This document shows, in pieces, positions 1-10,900 of a DNA stretch of 64,000 nucleotides. Source of the DNA: Xiphophorus maculatus. Taxonomy: Eukaryota; Chordata; Actinopteri; Cyprinodontiformes; Poeciliidae. A program made the translations under genes and the position numbers. Position 1 is the first letter of the stretch. Each line of letters starts with the position of its first letter. The notes beneath the pieces are model-generated. The model saw only the letters and a list, made by a program, of their open reading frames with translations, searched no databases and had not been told where the DNA came from. The DNA is taken from NCBI RefSeq assembly GCF_002775205.1, contig NC_036463.1:186001-250000 (forward strand), written 5' to 3'.

Positions 1-79
1 CTTTTCTGTTGAGTTGATAATTTTTTTTGATTTGCTTGTGTTTTTGACAATAGGAATGTAAAATAAAGGAATTTTAAAC

Positions 80-110
<31 letters not shown>

Positions 111-115
111 AAACA
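1..115. repeat. AT-rich sequence and (TC)n(TA)n microsatellite
   Basis: The window opens in AT-rich non-coding sequence containing a pure TC run and then a TA run at about 80-110, directly 5' of the SINE-like unit. No exon is visible. Confidence 0.7.
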
Positions 116-480
116 AGCTGACTGGATAGCTCAATAGATAAGGCATCAGTATATCACCCGAGAGGGTGGGGTTCGAATCCAGTCTGGGTCCTTAGGCAAG
201 CTACTGCCTACCTCATACCATGAGAGATACTAAAATGCATAACATGCCGTGCCATCAGCAGACGTTGCCCGGCCAAACAAGGTCTGCGTCAGGCGTTGAC
301 TCCGGGCACCTTGATGACAAATGGGCTACTGGAACAAGACGGAAATGGGCGAGAGATGTTGGAATGCTACTACTCAAGTAACCCTAATCAGAGAGGTTAC
401 ATGCAAAGACTGGTGAAGGAACATCCGCAACTGGCAAATCCGAAGAGTTGTAGATTAGAGAGATTAAGCAGCTGAGATGA
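116..480 (+). repeat. tRNA-derived SINE-like unit
   Basis: It begins with a tRNA-like head. TAGCTCAATAG at about 128 fits a polymerase III A box and GGTTCGAATCC at about 170 is a perfect B box. A non-tRNA body follows, so this is an interspersed retroposon rather than a tRNA gene. The 3' limit is uncertain; no terminal duplication was found. Confidence 0.6.
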
Positions 481-877
481 ATCATTGCAGTGAATCCGTC
501 CCTCCCACTTCTTTCTCACATCGTGTCTTTAAGAACCTTCAAAACAAAAGAGGGGGAGTTATCTTTCTTTAGACACAAGTCTAGAGTGAAAGAATTACAT
601 ATAAATAACAGTCTTTGCCACCTTGTGTCGCATAATCTAAATCAATGTTAGGGAATAATTTAAACTTTTTAAGATTTACAAAACTCTGTTAGCCTTCATT
701 GCGGGGGCTGCACCCGGTATTACACCGTTAGCACTATGGCTAATATTAACTGGCATTCTGCCCGTGGACATAAATACAGTATAGTAATATTATATCCACA
801 AAATATAAATGGTAATATGTTCATTTTACCTGTGAAACGTTATCCCCCGAGATCTCACATCAGTAGTCCATCCGGCA

Positions 878-1060
878 GTGTGAGCGCGAGGAGAAGTTTT
901 GAGTACAAGCGTTACAAGTTTTGAGATGAAAGACATGAAGTCCTGCTCTCAAAATGAAAATGTAAGCAAAAGTATTAAGTTTTGAGAACAAAATATATGA
1001 AATCCTGCTCTCAGACTGAAAATGTGTCCTCTTGGATTATGGCAGGAAAATTCCACCGAG
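878..1060 (+). repeat. Interspersed repeat, copy 1 of a local duplication
   Basis: The block starting GTGTGAGCGCGAGGAGAAG and ending near TTATGGCAGGAAAATTCC recurs at 1472-1645 with small differences. A third, weaker copy of the inner part lies near 48370-48475. No protein-level meaning is apparent; short ORFs here are chance. Confidence 0.7.
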
Positions 1061-1471
1061 TGTTGCATCCTAGAAATATTTAAATATAATAATATTAAAT
1101 TGTTACTATTTTTTTTATTTATGGATAAAACACTCCATTTATTTAATATATTTTATTTGCCCAGTTGTTTTTGTTCAGCCGCAGAAGCATTACAGAATCT
1201 GAGCTGCGTGCTACGTCACTGATTGGTTGGGTAGCGGAAGTGTGTCAGTCGGTCAGTTGTAATGTTGTAACGCGGAAAAAGAAGAAACATTGTAACGGTA
1301 TCCTGTGTTTCTGTGCCCGGCTTCTTCTGAGAAGAACAAATAAAAAAAATAAAAAATACACACAGCGTGGGGCAAATAAAGTTGCCGAAACTGAAGTACT
1401 CCAGTCTGTTTCGTGAGTGCAACATGAGCGGAGAGTTTCGCAGGCAAAGATTTGCTCCGAGCAGAGACTGT

Positions 1472-1645
1472 GTGTGAGCGCGAGGAGAAGTTTGAGTACA
1501 ATCATCACAAGTTTTGAGCAGACATGAAGTTCTGCTCTCATAATAAAAATGTAAGCAAAAGTATTAAAGATTTTGAGAACAACATATGTGAAATCCTGCT
1601 CTCAGACTGAACATGTGTGCTCTTGGATTATGGCAGAAAAATTCC
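1472..1645 (+). repeat. Interspersed repeat, copy 2
   Basis: Direct copy of 878-1060 about 594 bases downstream, sharing GAGCGCGAGGAGAAG, AATGTAAGCAAAAGTATTAA, GAAATCCTGCTCTCAGACTG and CTTGGATTATGGCAG. The intervening 1061-1471 is AT-rich and shows nothing I recognise. Confidence 0.7.
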
Positions 1646-1830
1646 CCCATACTGGGGCTTATGTCATTATTTCAAAACCCAAATAAGCAACTTCAAAAAC
1701 AAGCCCAAAAAAGCGCATCCCGTGACTCATTAAATTTGCAAGCGACTTTAGAAAAAACATGCTCAAAACTGCTTATAATAATCGGACTTGGCGACAGAAA
1801 CTCAAAATAGTTTGGTTGGTTGTTTTCTAG

Positions 1831-1997
1831 GAAAAGTCCTTGTTGATGTGAGTAACAATCGGAGATTGAACCAGTATCCAGAATCGAATGCTGAGTATCT
1901 GGCTTCACTGTTGCCAGACTCTGTCGTGGTTAAAGGCTTCAACATCATCTCTGCTTGGGCCATGCAGCAGAGCTACCCAAAAGATGCCAGCACCCAG
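1831..1997 (+). CDS. steap2: steap2 exon: end of the NADPH-binding oxidoreductase domain
   Basis: The acceptor is ...gttttctag and the donor is cag|gtacaa. The first two bases complete a split Gly codon, so the upstream exon must end with one base of a codon. It reads KVLVDVSNN then [18 protein letters not shown] and VVKGFN, the conserved substrate-proximal part of the STEAP oxidoreductase domain. It ends in phase 0 after ...KDASTQ. Confidence 0.9.
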
Positions 1998-4900
1998 GTA
2001 CAACTGAATATCATCCATCCATTGATTAACCAGTGTCTCTGTACTTCCAAAGATAAACAGGCTAAAGTAAATAAACAAGTCCAGTCTGAGGAAGAAAGCC
2101 TACATTTTCCACCCTTACTTGCCTTCTATTATGCTGATTTTCTTGCCTCAGAAACAGAGTTGCTTTCTCAAGGTCTCTTGACACTGTTGTTTTTTTTCTT
2201 TTATCTTTGCATGAAGTATGAATACTGTTGTCATCCTCCACTTTCATAAGACTGTTTCCCTGTGTAGGAAAGAAATGGAACATAACATGTAGAGATCCTA
2301 GTAATAAGTTCTGATTGTGATCGAACAAAGCCCCTAAAGTCATGGAATACAAGACAGTTTGAGACACAGATCATTATCATCTTACCTCTTTGCCTTCTTC
2401 CTTCACTTTTAACCTGCATTTCTTGCTCTGACCCTGGCTCTGATAGGTTTTCATCTGCAGTGACTCGATAGAGGCTCGCCAGCTGATCATGGAATTAGCA
2501 CGCCAGCTCAACTTCCAGCCTGTAGATATGGGCCCCCTATCTTGGTCCCGTTATATCGAGAATATCCCTGTCCAGTTATTCCCTGGTTGGAAGGGCCCTG
2601 TCCTTGCTGCTGTTGCCCTCTCCATCTTCTTTTTTGGTTATTCTTTTGTACGTGATATAATTCACCCATATGTGAAGCACAAGCAGAGTGACTTCTATAA
2701 GATTCCCATAGAGATAGTGAATCACACCTTGCCCACTGTTGCCATCACTCTCTTGGCCCTGGTGTACCTGGCTGGCCAGCTGGCTGCAGCACACCAGCTT
2801 TACTATGGAACCAAGTACAAGCAGTTCCCTCATTGGTTGGAAAGCTGGCTACAGAGCAGGAAACAACTGGGTCTGATCAGCTTTTTCCTGGCTGCTGTCC
2901 ACATTCTCTACAGCCTCTCTCTGCCCCTGAGAAAGTCTGAGAGGTACCTGCTACTCAACACCGCCTACCAGCAGGTTAGTAATGAAAAGATGGCTAAGTA
3001 AGGTGAACTTTTTTTTTGAGAACATGACATTTTTGTCTAAATCTTATAAGGTGCTACGCATGTCAGAAACGTGTCTGACGCTTCAAGTTCAATGCGTGTG
3101 CACTTTGAATGCAGGCTCTTGACATTTTGCTCTACACCTAGTGTTTCGGGCATCAAGCGCGTCTGGTTTACATTCAAAGTCTATGTGGAGGCACGTCCAG
3201 GGCACGTCTGACACATCAAAATAGCTCTGGTTGTTGTTTCTCATTGCTGGCCTGTCATGACCGGTGCGGTGAAGGGTGGTGAGGCAGACGCTGTAGACCC
3301 AGGTAGGACGAATAGTTGATTTTAATAAAAAGAAACACAGTCCAGCAACAAGCAGCACGCACATTAGACGGCAAGCGACGAGGACCCGACAAAGAACAGA
3401 CACACAGGTGACACTAAATACACTGGGGGTAATCAGGGAACAAGAAACACCTGGGAACTAATCAAGGGGAGAACAGGACAACACGGAGACTCAGAGACAC
3501 AGGAAACTCAAAATAAACACACAGAAAAACACTGAACATGACATGGCCTATTTGTCGGATGCGCTTGACTCGTCAAACGGTTCAAAATGTGCCGTGCTAG
3601 ACATGTGAAACGTGTGGCACGTCTCCACATACTTTGAATGTAAACTAGATGCCCTGATGCTCAAAACGCACTTGGTGTGAACTCATCATTAGATGTTACT
3701 TAGCAGAAGTAGGCATCAAAGTACAGTGGATCCCACCTGTTTGTGGCGCAGGATTCTTGTATTCACCTCTTCATGGATTTTTCTGCAGAACCGCTAACTC
3801 CAAATTATTGGTGGAAAATCTCTTATTCACAGATTTTATTCATAGAACATATCTAAGATATTCTAAAGAAAATGCAGCTTGGGAAGATGCAATACCAAAC
3901 ACAATGCCATTTGACATGGTATCAGCTGGCATTTGCAAATTAGCCAATCCAGGAGCTCCATTTATTTTCCTTGGCACTGATTGGCTGGACACCAAAGAGC
4001 AGAGATAAGAAGATTATAGATAATAGCTTCTGTGTTAATGCTAACACAGTTTTCACTGTGTTTTAATGCATATTCATATATATACTGTATTTAGAGTTTA
4101 AAAAATTAAAACAGGCAGTTCTAAGTATTTGCAGGGTATTTGCAGACTTTAGGTACTCATGGATGGTTATAGTACCTACTAGCCCTCAGAAATACCAGCA
4201 ACCCACTGCATGTATGTGGTATCTAAAAAGTGTATATCATTGCCAGTACCTTACAGTCAATAGAGACTTCTACAAGTTTCCTTGTTTGTTTAACCTCATA
4301 AGCATAACCCCTCATAACCCCTTTGTGAAAGAAGGTGTCTTTAAAGAAGCACAGAAAAATCCTACACTGATTTCAACAGTGAATCCCCGATCTGCAAGCA
4401 CAGTATTTCCAGGTACCAGTTTGTTCAAGATACCACACTCCTCTGTTATTTGTTTATCACTGGTCCTCCCTCCCAATTCTTTTGAAATGTAAGTAACATA
4501 ATCCTGAGGAGCAATGCCAATAAGAAATGTTACTATATTGTGATGCTTATAATTGGAGCAAGTTTGTACTCTTGCTAATAAATTGGTTGGCTTTTAGAAT
4601 AGAATAGAATTCAACTTTATTGTCATTGCACTGTCACAAGTACAAGCAACGAGATGTAGTTTGCATCTATCCAGAAGTGCTCTACGAGATATAAATATTT
4701 ATTTACAGATGTATAAGACTATGTATGTATGGACTATAAGGGGTTATAGCCAAGAGATATAGATATTGTGTATAAATATAAATATAAATATGGGAGCTGT
4801 ATGCACAGATTATACAGAATATACAGAATATACAAGAATGTTAGGGATTGGATTATACTGTATATGTTCTGTATATAATATAATATAATACAAGATAAAT

Positions 4901-7900
4901 AATGGCAGATAAAATGTACAGGTTGCATGTGTGTGTGAAGAAAACAGTCCGTGATGTGTGTGTGTGAGGATAGTCCATGTGTTATTGTGGTATGAGAGGA
5001 TAGGGGAGTACAGTCCTTATAGTTTATGTTTTATGTCAGGAGGCGTTCAAAAGCGTGACAGCTGTGGGAAAGAAGCTGTTCCGGTGCCTGGTGGTTCTGG
5101 TCCGTAGGCTTCTGTAACGCCTCCCAGAGGGCAGGAGGGAAAAGAGTGTGTGTGCTGGGTGAGTGGAGTCCTTTGTGATTTTCCAGGCCCTTTTCAAACA
5201 CGGCTTCCTGTAGATGTCCTTGATGGCAGGGAGCGGTGCCCCGGCTTTTCAAGAAATACTTCAAAACAGTCCAATATCACTGCAACTTTTAGTCCAAAGA
5301 CCTTTCTGAATGACATGGGCACAGTTGACTGGATTACTTCTCGCTCTATTAAAAATTCTAGTCTTTCATGGAAAACAAGACAAATTCGAGACACAGTGGC
5401 TGTTGGCACATTAAATCGATACGCAAGGTCTTGAATTTGCAGATTCAATCTTAAGTATCATAATAAATTGCTCAAATTTAGGGAGAGCTGACAATGATGA
5501 CATGGTGATGTATGATTCACAAAGCTCAAAAATTTGCATCAAAACTAAAATGTTGGGCAGTCCAGTGTAAAACTTTGTTTTCTCATTGTTCTGGAAATTT
5601 CTAGAGTCACTGAAACTTTCTCCTTAAGGTTGCAGATCTCAGTTGTGTAGCCTTTAACAGCATTCTTCAGCTTTGTGAGGTCGAACATGATTAGCTCCAT
5701 CTGGCATTCTGCGTTTGCAGATATTTACTTATTAAAAATTAGGTTCAAAGAATTTATTTAAAAAATAAATAAATAAATTGTGTATTCTTTACTTTTGAAT
5801 CGTCCATAATAGAAAGTGTTTCATTGAAATTTACTTAGACACTATTAACACAGAACTTACAGATGTTATTGAAATTTATTTATTTTGAGATTTATTAAGG
5901 ATTACTAAAGTACCCCAGGTGAAAAAAATATATACTTTAATATATTTCAAACATACTTACATTTGCATAAATACATTTTAAGTATACTAAGTATTAAGTG
6001 TACTAGTCTACATATAAATATATATGAAATATACTAACAGCATGCTTGTACCAATTTTGACGTTATAACTGTTTTTTTTAAGTTTTATTTTAAGTTTTCA
6101 AAGTTTAGAACATACAGACAAATAGGGCCCAGATGAACAGGTCAAAGCACAAAACATTGCAGTTGACATATGGTGCACGCACACAACACATGTATGCATA
6201 GTCACATACAAGAGTATACATACACACACTAGAGGGTGACCGAGGGTAGAGTCCATGGAAGAGTTTGTTCAGCTTAGTCTGGTCTTCGTAAAGTGTTCCA
6301 GGAAGGGACTCCAGCAACGCGAAAAAGTGTCTTTGAAACCTTTACAAAGTCTTTCCATCTGTATTATGGACATCATGTCCGTCACCCACAAGGAAGGAGG
6401 AACAGAGGACCTCCAGTCTCTCAAGATTAGTCTCTTGGCAACAATCAGTCCCAGTTCCAGTGGCTGCCGCATTGTGGCGGGTATAGTCCCCGGCACCTGA
6501 GGGCTTCCGAAGATTAGAAGTCCTGGTTCAGGTTGTAAGGGTATCTTATGTAAGTAACATAACCCTGAAGAGGGGTACAAATCAAATATTTTCAACCAAA
6601 GACCAGTTAGTCAAGGGCAAGACCAAAAAGCATCAGACAGTGTGCTTTCTGACATGTTACACCTGTCACACATGGAGGAGACAGAGGGGTAAATCTTGGA
6701 CAATCTGACTGTTGAATAGTGTAACCGATGTGTGATTTCAAACTGAATTAATTGATGCCTGCTGTTTATTGAGCAAGAGCGGATTTTAGAAAGGCACCTG
6801 TTCCACAAAGGTCCAGGGATTGTTTTCCCCAGCTCACTTCCCCAGGCCTCCCTGATTTTTGTGATGTGTGCCACAGTGCGGTCACCAAGTAGATGTATAA
6901 TTCTTGTAATAAGATGCCTAGAGTCAGGAGGGCTCCTTAGGATGTCCAAAATGCCGTGCTCCAGCTGAAGAGTGTCAAAGTTCTCTATCTTTGACTTAAT
7001 GTAAGGCCTGACCTGCAAATATCGAAAGAAATGTGAATGGGCAGATTGTATTTTTCTTTCAATAGGCTGAATGATGCAAACTTATTGCCAATACACATGT
7101 CCTTAATTGACATCAAAGATATTTTGTGTATATTTTCCCCTCCAGTCGTGTTAAGCTTTTTCCTGCCAAGGAGGCAAAAAACTGTGGTCAAAACATAACG
7201 GCATCTGTGCTGATGTATTTGGTACTCCTGATCTGATTTAGGGTTCTTACTTCGTGTTTTAACACAAAGTTCAAATTTCGATAGGCTTCTGGTTTTTCAA
7301 GGCAGGCAAACAACATAGCTGGTAGGGAGGAATTATTCACCAGTTTGGATTCCATCTTGAGCCACAAAGGAGTATCGACCTGGGTTACCCAGGAACCCCT
7401 GCTGCCAGAACATTAGTGCTCTGATGTTGGCAGCCCAATAATAGTGTTTAAGTACAGGTAGGCCCAGCCCTCTCTCCTCCCTCAGCTTCTGCAAATGCAC
7501 TCTAGAAATCCTAGCATTTTTCCCATTCCATATAAGGATTGAATGATCGAGTCCAAGTCTTTAAAGAAGGATGCTTAAGATAAATAGGAAAGTTTTGACA
7601 TAAATACAACCACCTATAGGTAGGGAGATCATTTTAACTGAATTAATGTGTCCAATCATTGACAGGGGCAAAGTTTTCCAGTACTCAATGTTTTGCTTTA
7701 ATCCTGACATAAACTCTGCAATGTTTAGTTTGAATATAAGTTTTGGGTCTTTGGGTATAGTAAGACAGGTAAGACGGCTCCCAACCACTTTGAATGGGAC
7801 TTTTTGTAAAAATCCAGATGGGTACGTATTGTAAAGATGCATCAACTCTTTGACCAATTGATTGTATACCGGGAAATTTTACTGAAAGATGTAATCAAGC

Positions 7901-10900
7901 TGAGGAGTTGACATTATAACTTTAAACACACTTGTAGTAAATCATGTGTTCATGCCTCAAAACATTGACAGTTTACTGATAGAGGTTCTACAATAAAAAC
8001 AATATTTGTCCTTAATACTAAATGTAGCAGGTATCTTCAGTTTTACATCTCTCCGAATGTGATCTGTTGTTTTCAGTTTTTTAACTAAAACACAGAAGCT
8101 ATTTTTACAGCTTTTATTTTTACACAACACAAATCAAAAGAAAAAACAACTATAGCAAATTCTAGACTTATTTCATGTGACTGAGCTCAAACTGTTGTGT
8201 TCACAGCCAAGCAGACTTCAAAAAGAAACTGGAAGAAGAGTTAAATTTAAATAAACAATATAAAAAAATCTAAGAAAGAAGTGACATTACATTACTTATA
8301 TACTTGGAAGACATTCTAAATATAATTTAAATGTAATTCGATCACAAAAATAGTTAAGATATACAAATCAAGCACATTTATATTACATAAAAGCCGTAAA
8401 CTTAAAGTATAACTTTAGTTGTTCCAAAAAAGGTGTGACAGTACACTTAGTACACTTTAAATTGTGCTTTTGTACAATTTAATTACTATTAAAATACCCA
8501 AAATAACACACTTCAAGATTACTGATAATTAGTCTGGCTGCATGTATCTTCAAGCATGCTAAAATTTAACATCCATCCATCCATTTTCTAACACCTTTGT
8601 CCCTAGTGGGGTCAGCAGGGATTCTGGTGCTTCTCCAGTGAACGTTCCGGGCGAGAGGCGGGGTACACCCTGGACAGGTCACCAGTCTGTCGCAGGACAA
8701 CACAGAGACAGACAGGACAAACAACCATGCACACACACACACACACACACCTAGAGAGAATTTAGAGAGACCAATTAACCTGACAGTCATGTTTTTGGAC
8801 TGTGGGAGGAAGCTGGAGAAACCAGAAAGAACCCAGCATGCACAAGGAGAACATGGAAAAAGAGCCCGGGCCGGGAATCAAACCCAGAACCTTCTTGCCG
8901 CAAGGCAACAGCTCTACCAACTGCGCCACTGTGCAACCTTAAAACTTAACATGCTTAGCATATATATTTTTCACCTGGGATACACAGAACCTATTCGAAA
9001 ATATCACCAGAAGTACAACTTCAGAAAAGTATTGTTTGTATACAATATATTTTTAAAATGTACATTTAAAATATAATTTTTTACAAATACATGCAAAATG
9101 TATAATTTTAGTAATCTATTCCATTAGAATTTAAAGTAAATTTTAGAAAAAATTTACTTTTAGAAAATGTACCAAAATAGATTTTTTAAGAGTGTTAGAA
9201 GTGTGTTTTTAAAAATGCATGTCAGAAAAATATAGCATATTTAAAGCATACTTAATTTTTTTTCACCAGAGTTGTTGTTATTTTCTAGAATTGTGTGTCT
9301 CAGGGTTGCAGCATGTTGGAGTAGCTCCTGTTCAGTTTCCCTTTGGGATCAATAAATTTCTGAATCGAATTTGTACTTGAGCTCTTGCTCTTGGAGTAAT
9401 TTTGCTAGATTGATCACTCCAGTTGTGTTAATGTCTCAGGGAGAGTGTCATGTTTCATGAAAGAGCTTTAAAAATAATAATTTAACCTAAGATAATATTT
9501 TCATTTACATGATAAAAACAAATTTAGGAGATGTATTACATAAGGTCAGCTTTTTTTTTTTTTTTTAGCTTTTTATCATGTTATAATATTCCATCATCAA
9601 AAACATACTCGGAGTGGTGCTTTGATTCTTTCATACATGTTTGAGAAATGCTTGCTGGTGGCAACCATTCTGCTGTGCAAAGCGCTAGTGGGACTGTTAC
9701 CACCTTTCACACAGCTCCCGTCCTCAACCTTCCAAGTTTCTGCCTTACAGAGCAGCCCTCCCCTGCGTCTTCCAAACTCAATTCTCAATTCGTCCAGACT
9801 AACAGCAACAGCAATAAGCAAACACCTGGTGAAACTTTGCATCTGCAGAGTTTATTATATGAACTATTTCTCAGTCTGATGCTCCAAAGAGGGTTAGGGT
9901 TCAGCTTGATGCTGAAATATTGTGATTATGCACTGAAGGCCAAGTAACGGAAAGAGCAGGAGCTTCTTAAAGAGACAGAAACTTCATTTTAAGGCCACAA
10001 ATTGCAAAGTCAAATTCAAATTTCTTTTAAAGGGCCAGTATTATATAAAGTCAACTTTTTTGAGCTTTAGATCAAGTTATAATGTTTTTCTCTCACTCAA
10101 GGTATGTTTTTATTTCCTCATTAAAATATACCTGGACTGTTGCTTTGAATCTTTCATGCATGTTTGAGGAATCCTTCAATCTCCTGTGGCAACCATTCAG
10201 CCATGCAAAATGCCTTGGTGGACCTAGATCCACATTTGAGACGCAGCTCCTCCTTGGAGCTGCAGTTTCTAAGCTTCCGACTCACATAGCCCTCCCCCTC
10301 ACTCCCCAACTCAGTTACTTCAGACTATCTAGCAGCATTTAGACACCTGGTGGAACTGAAAAACTGCTGGGCTCATTATAAAAGTGACTTCTCAGTACAA
10401 CACTGGTGAAAACATTGTTAAAGGATCCATTGAGGAGCAATGTTGTGATTACCTTCCATAGGCATAGTTTCACAAGGAATTTTTAAAGACTGAGGCCCAA
10501 ATTAAATGGTTAAATTAAGAAGTAAAACTGAAGGCATATTTCATATATATAGCATTTTTATAACAACTGAAGTTAACATATTTACTTGATTATGCTTTAT
10601 GCCTGGAAAACACATAGTGATGCCCCTTTAAGTTATGTTCGATATGCACAGCACTTTTATAACCATGGAAGGTGACAGCTACTTGATTGAGCTATAAAAT
10701 AGAACTGTGTACCTGGAAAATAAAAGAAGATTAAGTGTTTTAATAGGTTCAGGAGTCTGACTCAGATAAACATCCCAAAGTGTGCTGAAACCATTGTGGA
10801 CCTTTCTGCATTATCAAGTGGAACTGGTTGTTGCAGTTCCACTTGATGGAACTGCAACTGGACTTTGTAGTGCTATTTAGTGCTATCTCATTAATATCTC

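Larger units (their letters stand above)
5918..9268. mobile_element. AT-rich DNA element split by nested L1 and SINE
   Basis: The outer ends are inverted: CAGGTGAAAAAAATATA at about 5919 and the complement of TTTTTTTTCACCAG at about 9255. Between them are runs of ACTTTAAGTATACT-type sequence shared with 20045-20563 and 37808-38262. An L1 fragment (about 6060-7870) and a SINE (8570-8937) have landed inside. No transposase frame is readable. Confidence 0.45.

Noticed and set aside
116..190. tRNA gene
   Set aside because: A and B boxes are present, but the sequence runs into a SINE body and I could not draw a sound acceptor stem.
9597..10342. Frames of 81-99 codons on both strands
   Set aside because: They overlap a repeat present in two copies, are not conserved between the copies, and show no domain.
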